Shown: positions 15,304 to 19,347 of the stretch, one piece after another
How positions within the stretch are numbered: position 1 is the stretch's first letter
Layout: each line of letters starts with the position of its first letter
NCBI GenBank assembly: GCA_964545715.1
Contig: CAZJHX010000185.1
Coordinates: 1 to 19,347, forward strand
Source of the DNA: CAZJHX01 sp964545715
GTDB taxonomy: Bacteria > Myxococcota_A > UBA9042 > GCA-2863065
Direction of reading: 5' to 3'
DNA length: 19,347 nucleotides
Notes under the pieces: model-generated
The model's database searches: none
What the model was told of the DNA's origin: nothing
Seen by the model: only the letters and a program-made list of their open reading frames with translations
Translations under genes and position numbers: made by a program

Positions 15304-16386
15304 TCATGGCAGGGGCAGATCCAGCCACAGCTGCTCAGGACCGCCGTGGTCGTTGTCAAAGCCGCTGACCGAGACGCCGATCAGCCGCACGGGCCGGTCG
15401 CCGGCGTCGGTCTTTGTGCGCAGCAGCTCGCGCGCGGTCGCCGCGATCAGCGTCCGGCTGGTCGTCGGCTGGGCCAGACTGCGGGCGCGGGTGATGGTCT
15501 CAAAGTCGTCGTAGCGCACCTTCAGCGTGACGGTGCGACCGCCGTAGCCGGCCTTTTGCAGCGACGCCGAGATCCGCTCGGCGTGGCCGTCGATCAGGTC
15601 GTCCATGGCGCCCAGATCGGTCACGTCCTGGCTCAGTGTCACCTCCGCCCCACGGCTCTTTGCGATGCGGTTGGGCGTCACTTCGCGCGTGTCGTCCCCC
15701 TGCGCCAGGCGGTGCAGAAAGCGCCCGTGCTTGCCCAGCGCCCGCTCCAGCATGGCGGGCTCGGCGGTTCGCAGCTGGCCACCGGTCCTGATGCCCAGCG
15801 CATGCAGCCGTTTGGCCGTGGCGGGGCCCACGCCCCAGATCTTCTCGACCTTCAGCGGCGTGATAAAGGCTTCGACCCGGTCCGGTGGGATGATCACCAG
15901 CCCGTTCGGCTTGCGCAGGTCGCTGGCCACCTTGGCCAGAAACTTGTTTGGCGCCACGCCGGCAGAGGCCGTCAGCTGGGTCTCCTCTGTGATGCGCGCC
16001 TTGATCCACTTTGCGACATCGCGGGCATACGGCATGCCCAGGCTGTTCTCGGTGACGTCCAGGTACGCCTCATCGAGGGACAGCGGCTCCACCAGCGGCG
16101 TCACGGACCGAAAGATCTCGCGGATCTGCTGGCTGACCGCCTTGTAGACGTCGAAACGGTGCCGCACGAAAATCAGGTTGGGACACGCCCGCTTCGCCCT
16201 GGCGGACGGCATGGCGGAGTGCACCCCGAACTTGCGTGCCTCGTAGGACGCGGCCGCGACCACGCCGCGCCCGTTGGGATTGCCGCCCACGGCCACGGGT
16301 TTTCCACGCAGCTCGGGGTTGTCGCGCTGCTCCACCGACGCGAAAAACGCGTCCATGTCCACGTGGATGATCTTGCGACCGGGCAC
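15304..16386 (-). CDS. dinB: DNA polymerase IV (DinB, Y-family translesion polymerase)
   Basis: This 360-aa enzyme copies past damaged template bases with low fidelity. It starts GRKIIHVDMDAFFASVEQRD, where D10 begins the DMD metal site and F15 is the probable steric gate. The SLDEAYLD motif carries D105 and E106, and helix-hairpin-helix sequence IWGVGPATAKRLHALGI follows. The little-finger domain ends with QLWLDL, a good beta-clamp-binding motif of the QLxLxL type. GTG at 16386 is chosen: it overlaps the upstream TAG by one base (TAGTG) and matches the family start; the long upstream extension of this frame is read-through of the neighbouring gene. No Shine-Dalgarno is seen, so translation is likely coupled. 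Having dinB between two envelope genes is unusual. No LexA-like site was recognised close to it. Confidence 0.97.
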   Translation of the reverse strand: MPGRKIIHVDMDAFFASVEQRDNPELRGKPVAVGGNPNGRGVVAAASYEARKFGVHSAMPSARAKRACPNLIFVRHRFDVYKAVSQQIREIFRSVTPLVEPLSLDEAYLDVTENSLGMPYARDVAKWIKARITEETQLTASAGVAPNKFLAKVASDLRKPNGLVIIPPDRVEAFITPLKVEKIWGVGPATAKRLHALGIRTGGQLRTAEPAMLERALGKHGRFLHRLAQGDDTREVTPNRIAKSRGAEVTLSQDVTDLGAMDDLIDGHAERISASLQKAGYGGRTVTLKVRYDDFETITRARSLAQPTTSRTLIAATARELLRTKTDAGDRPVRLIGVSVSGFDNDHGGPEQLWLDLPLP

Positions 16387-17090
16387 TAGAAAAAGCGGTA
16401 GCCCACGCCGACGCTGACCACCGGTGTGAACACAAAGCAGGTGTACTGCTCGACCAGGTAGTCCTCGCCGAAGTCCTCGAACCGGTCCACGAGCTTTTGC
16501 GCGGCCGGCAGCTTGACGCTGAACTGCTGCTCCACGGTGGTGCTCGCCGCCAGCGTTCCGGCAAATCCGAGCGCTGCTCGGAGGGTCAGCGCGTCCCAGA
16601 AGAGCCACTCGTACCCGATCTCGACGTCGATCATGTGCAGCGCCGAGGTGACGGAGTACTCGTGTCCCGTGTCCGACGTGGGCGCCTCGTACCCGACGAT
16701 CGCGGCTAGCAGCGCCTCCCCGGTCGTCGCGCCGCCCAGCCCCACGAAGCCGTAGCCCACATCCAGGTATAGGCCCAGGGACGCCCAAGGGCGCCAGCCC
16801 ACGTGGGTCCGCCAGACCAGCGATTTCTGCAGCGTGTCCTCGATCAGCGTCGCCGTGTCGTCGTTGTAGGTGTTCGGCAGCGACGTCACCACGGTGTTGA
16901 TCAACGAGACGTAGCCCTCCGGCATGACCTGAAGCGCCGTCGACAGGCGTAGTCCGTGCGGCATCCCCAGGGCCGCGCGCGCGCCCACGCCGATGGGCAC
17001 ATCGGTGACCAGCTCCGCATCCAGGTGCCAGTCGTCAGCCTGCGCGGGCGTCGCGGCGAAGAGCAGCGCGGCAAAGAGCCCCAGCCGCAT
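16386..17090 (-). CDS. Outer-membrane beta-barrel-like protein
   Basis: The 234-aa precursor has a clear signal peptide (RLGLFAALLFAATPAQA/DDW, cleavage near residue 18). The mature part is a series of amphipathic strands separated by polar turns (WHLDAELVTDVPIGVGARAAL, SLGLYLDVGYGFVGLGG, IDVEIGYEWLFW, LTLRAALGFAG), and it ends VSVGVGYRFF, a typical beta-signal with a C-terminal Phe. ATG at 17090 overlaps the upstream TGA by one base (TGATG), and GGAGG lies four bases upstream, which makes the start firm. Long internal region NTYNDDTATLIEDTLQ and the acidic RFEDFGEDYLVEQ segment are probably extracellular loops or plug. The family is not recognised. Confidence 0.85.
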   Translation of the reverse strand: MRLGLFAALLFAATPAQADDWHLDAELVTDVPIGVGARAALGMPHGLRLSTALQVMPEGYVSLINTVVTSLPNTYNDDTATLIEDTLQKSLVWRTHVGWRPWASLGLYLDVGYGFVGLGGATTGEALLAAIVGYEAPTSDTGHEYSVTSALHMIDVEIGYEWLFWDALTLRAALGFAGTLAASTTVEQQFSVKLPAAQKLVDRFEDFGEDYLVEQYTCFVFTPVVSVGVGYRFF

Positions 17091-17647
17091 CACGCCTCCA
17101 TCTTCTTGGTGGGCCGGGCGCGCTTCTTGTCCTTGGCGCCCTTGGCTTTGGGGCCCTGCTGGGTCTGGTCGACCGCTTCTTTGGCTTTGGCCTGACCCTC
17201 TTTCTTTTTGTCCTTCTCGGTCTTGTACTTCTGGTCGGCTTTGCTGGGCATCGCGCGGTTTACTGCCATGTAGTAGGCCAGCGCCCGGTCCCGCAGCCAC
17301 CAGTGCCGCCGCTTGAACTTCTCGCAGATGTCCAAAAGCATGCGGATGATCCGCACCAACTGGGAGATCTGGGCCGCGTGCTCCGAGTCGCCCCGGTTCA
17401 GCTCCAGGGTCTGCTGGACGCCCTTGAGCATGTCCATGTCGGAGCGGATCTCGCGGATCATCGCCTCCATGTTGTCCAGCTCTTCTTCCTGTTCGATGCG
17501 CTCGGCCAGCTCCTCCCAGAACTCCATGATCGACTCGCCCTTGCCGTCGCCCAGGTCGCGCCGGCTGCGGACGTAGTTTCGCTCACGCTCGCGCTGGGAC
17601 ATCAGGCGCGCCAGGTCGGGAAAGGCGGTTGTGTCGATCTTGGCCAC
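17090..17647 (-). CDS. Lys-rich helical cytoplasmic protein of unknown function
   Basis: This 185-aa protein has no signal peptide or membrane segment. Residues ~5-30 are charged (RERERNYVRSRRD). Residues ~40-115 are strongly helical and acidic (FWEELAERIEQEEELDNMEA, DMDMLKGVQQTLEL) and could form a coiled coil or a small bundle. From about residue 135 a Lys/Ala/Gln-rich tail (KTEKDKKKEGQAKAKE, KDKKRARPTKK) would suit nucleic-acid or acidic-partner binding. GTG at 17647 overlaps the hisD TAG by one base, with AGGAG five bases upstream, so it is certainly translated in step with hisD. I do not recognise the family. A WW motif (RRHWWLRDRA, ~115-124) separates bundle and tail. Confidence 0.8.
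   Translation of the reverse strand: MAKIDTTAFPDLARLMSQRERERNYVRSRRDLGDGKGESIMEFWEELAERIEQEEELDNMEAMIREIRSDMDMLKGVQQTLELNRGDSEHAAQISQLVRIIRMLLDICEKFKRRHWWLRDRALAYYMAVNRAMPSKADQKYKTEKDKKKEGQAKAKEAVDQTQQGPKAKGAKDKKRARPTKKMEA
17095..17099 (-). promoter_or_regulatory. Ribosome binding site GGAGG of the 234-aa barrel-like protein
   Basis: The minus strand reads GGAGG, four bases, then ATG at 17090. It lies inside the last codons of the Lys-rich gene and fixes the start of the downstream gene. Confidence 0.75.
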
Positions 17648-18960
17648 TACGGCTCCTGCTCACTCAGGCGGCGTCGAACGGATGCGGCGTGCGCCTCCAG
17701 CCCCTCCAGCTCCGCCAGTCTCACCGTAGCAGGTCCAAGTGCTGCCAGGCCCGCTTCAGTGAACCGAATGACGTTGATCTTCTTCAGAAAGTCGTACACG
17801 CCAAGCGCCGATGAGAAGCGCGCCGTGCCGTTGGTCGGCAGCACGTGGTTGGTTCCCGCAATGTAGTCCCCGACCGCCTCCGGAGTGTGCGGTCCGCAGA
17901 AGATCGCGCCGGCGTTGCGAATGGTCTCAGCTGCGGCGTCCGCCTCCGGGATCACCAACTCCAGGTGCTCGGGCGCGATCCGGTCGGCCACCGAAAGCGC
18001 GGTCGCCACGTCCGGCGCCTGAACGAGCAGCCCGTAGTCGACCACAGACGCCTTGGCGATCTCGCGCCGCGGCAGTCGCTCCACCTGAGCCATCACCTGC
18101 GCGCGCACGTCCTCGATCAGGGCAGCGTCCGGGCTGATAAAGGAGACCATGGCTCGCGTATCGTGCTCGGCCTGGCTCAGCAGATCCGCAGCCAGCTGCG
18201 CCGGTGTCGCGCCCCCGTCGGCCGTCGCGACGACGCACAGCTCGGACGGTCCGGCGATCATGTCGATGTCCACCGCGCCGAAGACCTGCCGCTTGGCGGT
18301 GGCCACCCACTGATTGCCCGGCCCGACGATCTTGTCGACCCGCGCGATGCTCTCGGTGCCGTAGGCCAGGGCTGCGATCGCCTGTGCCCCCCCGATGGTC
18401 CACAGCTCGGACACTCCGGCGACCGATGCTGCGGCCAGGACCACATCCGGAACCCGTCCACCGCTGGCAGGCGTGACCATCACGATGCGCTCGACCCCGG
18501 CGACCTGCGCCGGCACCACGTTCATCAGCACCGACGACGGATACGCCGCGGTCCCGCCGGGCACATAAACGCCGACCGCCGCCAGCGCCACAACCCGATG
18601 CCCGAGCCGCACGCCGTCCTCGGTGGTCAGCGACCAGCTCTCTTCACGCTGACGCCCGTGAAAGACCCGAATCCGGTCGGCCGCAAGCTCCAGGTCCGCG
18701 ATGACCTGCGCCCCGACCGCCTCCCGCGCCGCCGCCAGCGCCGAATCCGGCACACGTAGCGCTGCCGCGTCGGTGAATTCAGTCCGGTCCAGGTCGTTGG
18801 TCCAGCGCACCAGGGCCGGGTCGCCGTTGCTACGCACGTCCGCCACGATGTCACGAACCCGCGCCTCGACGGCAGGGTCCACAGCCGGATCGTGCCGCGC
18901 CGCAAGAAGGGCGCTCAGCTCCGTCGCAAAGTCCGCCTGGCCACAGTCGAGCAGTCGCAT
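17647..18960 (-). CDS. hisD: Histidinol dehydrogenase
   Basis: This 437-aa enzyme makes the last two steps of histidine biosynthesis (L-histidinol to L-histidine with two NAD). Counting from ATG 18960, the zinc ligands are Q263 and H266 (LLSQAEHD), D365 (VGDYIAGTNH) and H424 (EGLEAHA). The general base pair is E331-H332 (APEHLEL). The conserved KIVGPGNQWVATAKR and DIDMIAGPSEL blocks are present, as is TARFSSALGVYDFLKK. Length fits the family (~430-440). ATG at 18975 is an alternative; the frame extends further upstream but has no family match. There is no Shine-Dalgarno. It opens a unit of unrelated genes and no other his gene is in the window. Its stop overlaps the next start (TAGTG). Confidence 0.97.
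   Translation of the reverse strand: MRLLDCGQADFATELSALLAARHDPAVDPAVEARVRDIVADVRSNGDPALVRWTNDLDRTEFTDAAALRVPDSALAAAREAVGAQVIADLELAADRIRVFHGRQREESWSLTTEDGVRLGHRVVALAAVGVYVPGGTAAYPSSVLMNVVPAQVAGVERIVMVTPASGGRVPDVVLAAASVAGVSELWTIGGAQAIAALAYGTESIARVDKIVGPGNQWVATAKRQVFGAVDIDMIAGPSELCVVATADGGATPAQLAADLLSQAEHDTRAMVSFISPDAALIEDVRAQVMAQVERLPRREIAKASVVDYGLLVQAPDVATALSVADRIAPEHLELVIPEADAAAETIRNAGAIFCGPHTPEAVGDYIAGTNHVLPTNGTARFSSALGVYDFLKKINVIRFTEAGLAALGPATVRLAELEGLEAHAASVRRRLSEQEP
17653..17657 (-). promoter_or_regulatory. Ribosome binding site AGGAG of the Lys-rich protein
   Basis: The minus strand reads AGGAG, five bases, then GTG at 17647. It sits in the final hisD codons and supports the GTG start that shares a base with the hisD stop. 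Confidence 0.65.
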
Positions 18961-18970
18961 AACCGGCGGG

Positions 18971-18976
18971 ATCATA
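18971..18976 (-). promoter_or_regulatory. hisD: Candidate extended -10 (TGnTATGAT) for hisD
   Basis: The minus strand reads CTGCTATGAT, an extended -10 with one mismatch in the hexamer. The expected start is about four bases before the ATG at 18960, which would make a near-leaderless message. No good -35 was found at 17 bases. Confidence 0.3.
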
Positions 18977-19050
18977 GCAGGTGTGCGGCGAGGTAAAATG
19001 GGTGAGCTTGCGCCGACGGGAAGCCGGACGTCCCCCGGCGCACCGTGCTG

Positions 19051-19065
19051 GTGCCGATTCGGCAC
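19051..19065. repeat. 15-base perfect palindrome, possible operator upstream of hisD
   Basis: GTGCCGA-T-TCGGCAC has 7-base arms around a single T. It lies about 90 bases before the hisD start and has the size of a dimeric repressor or activator site. The regulator is unknown, and the site does not fit the LexA patterns I know. Confidence 0.4.
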
Positions 19066-19151
19066 ACTGACGACCGCCGCGTTGGCATCCTGGGCCGGAG
19101 ATGCATGCCCCTGAAACCCGCTGTTCTGTGAGCGCTCCGCCCCCACCCGGC

Positions 19152-19179
19152 GGTCCGCGATCGGTAATCGTCACGGACC
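19152..19179. repeat. Bulged inverted repeat
   Basis: GGTCCG and CGGACC form the outer 6-base arms; CGAT and ATCG form an inner stem around a CGGTA loop, with three unpaired bases on one side. There is no T-run, so it is not an obvious terminator. Confidence 0.3.
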
Positions 19180-19279
19180 ATGGAGAGAGCGGCAAGACAT
19201 CCCACGATGCCAGCAGGCCGTAAAAGCAAGTCGTACGCCGACCTGTCGCGCCACGGTAGGCGGTCGGTCTTGTTGCCGC

Positions 19280-19303
19280 ACACCGTCCGGTGCCCGACGG
19301 TGT
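19280..19303. repeat. 8-base-arm inverted repeat
   Basis: ACACCGTC (19280-19287) and GACGGTGT (19296-19303) are perfect reverse complements around an 8-base spacer. This could be a regulatory site or hairpin. No T-run follows on either strand. Confidence 0.3.
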
Positions 19304-19347
19304 CCGACCCCCCGTCCGCGCAAGCTGTCAGGGTTATAGCGCCCCCC

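Larger units (their letters stand above)
18961..19347. other. Gene-poor region upstream of hisD
   Basis: This 387-base stretch has no convincing gene on either strand. It holds a 15-base palindrome (19051-19065), a bulged hairpin (19152-19179) and an 8-base-arm inverted repeat (19280-19303). A plus-strand frame open from ATG 19180 to the window end (56 codons) has no ribosome site and unfamiliar composition. No tRNA or known RNA signature was recognised. Confidence 0.5.

Noticed and set aside
16387..16788. Upstream extension of the dinB frame
   Set aside because: It overlaps the barrel-like gene, whose start and signal peptide are well supported; the polymerase family begins at the GTG at 16386.
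18972..19283. Minus-strand frame of 103 codons upstream of hisD
   Set aside because: No ribosome site, no recognisable motif, and it overlaps the hisD start region in another frame.
19180..19347. Plus-strand frame open from ATG to the window end (56 codons)
   Set aside because: Too short to judge, no ribosome site, Arg/Pro-rich composition and no family resemblance; more downstream sequence would decide.

Overview
The window is about 19.3 kb of GC-rich DNA, apparently from a Gram-negative deltaproteobacterium-type organism, most likely Myxococcota or a close relative. The grounds are many signal peptides and lipoproteins, outer-membrane barrel-like proteins, an FHA/TonB-like protein with the AgmX/PglI-type C-terminus, very large periplasmic TPR proteins, and a Gly-rich parallel beta-helix-like surface protein. 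This is inferred from protein families; no rRNA or other phylogenetic marker is present. Genes are packed almost end to end. All but the first two read on the minus strand.

Layout. Bases 1-411 (+) are the 3' end of a Gly-rich repeat surface protein. Bases 473-1120 (+) encode an Fsa/TalC-type transaldolase. The rest is transcribed leftwards in what look like three units. Unit A (18960 down to 14345) is hisD, a Lys-rich helical protein, an outer-membrane barrel-like protein, dinB (DNA polymerase IV), a cytochrome P460-like lipoprotein and a second barrel-like protein. Four of its five junctions are stop/start overlaps of 1-4 bases. Unit B (14266 down to 8190) starts at a strong sigma-70-like promoter and encodes two exported TPR proteins (552 and 1473 aa) with a 4-base overlap. 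Unit C (8063 down to 1179) starts at a promoter with a perfect TATAAT. It encodes an 89-aa exported protein, an FHA/transmembrane/TonB-like protein, a TPR lipoprotein, a membrane GAF histidine kinase and an HtrA/DegP protease.

How they may work together. Units B and C resemble the envelope-spanning part of the Myxococcus Glt machinery: a cytoplasmic FHA domain on a TonB-like inner-membrane protein (GltG/PglI type), a TPR outer-membrane lipoprotein (GltE/AglT type) and large periplasmic TPR scaffolds (GltC/GltD type). No AglRQS (TolQ/TolR-type) motor gene lies in the window. The histidine kinase and the DegP-type protease immediately downstream suggest that envelope state is sensed and damaged protein removed in step with this complex. 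These assignments rest on domain architecture and remembered family features, not on a search.

No rRNA, tRNA, CRISPR array, insertion sequence or prophage gene was seen. The last ~390 bases, upstream of hisD, hold no convincing gene but carry several inverted repeats.
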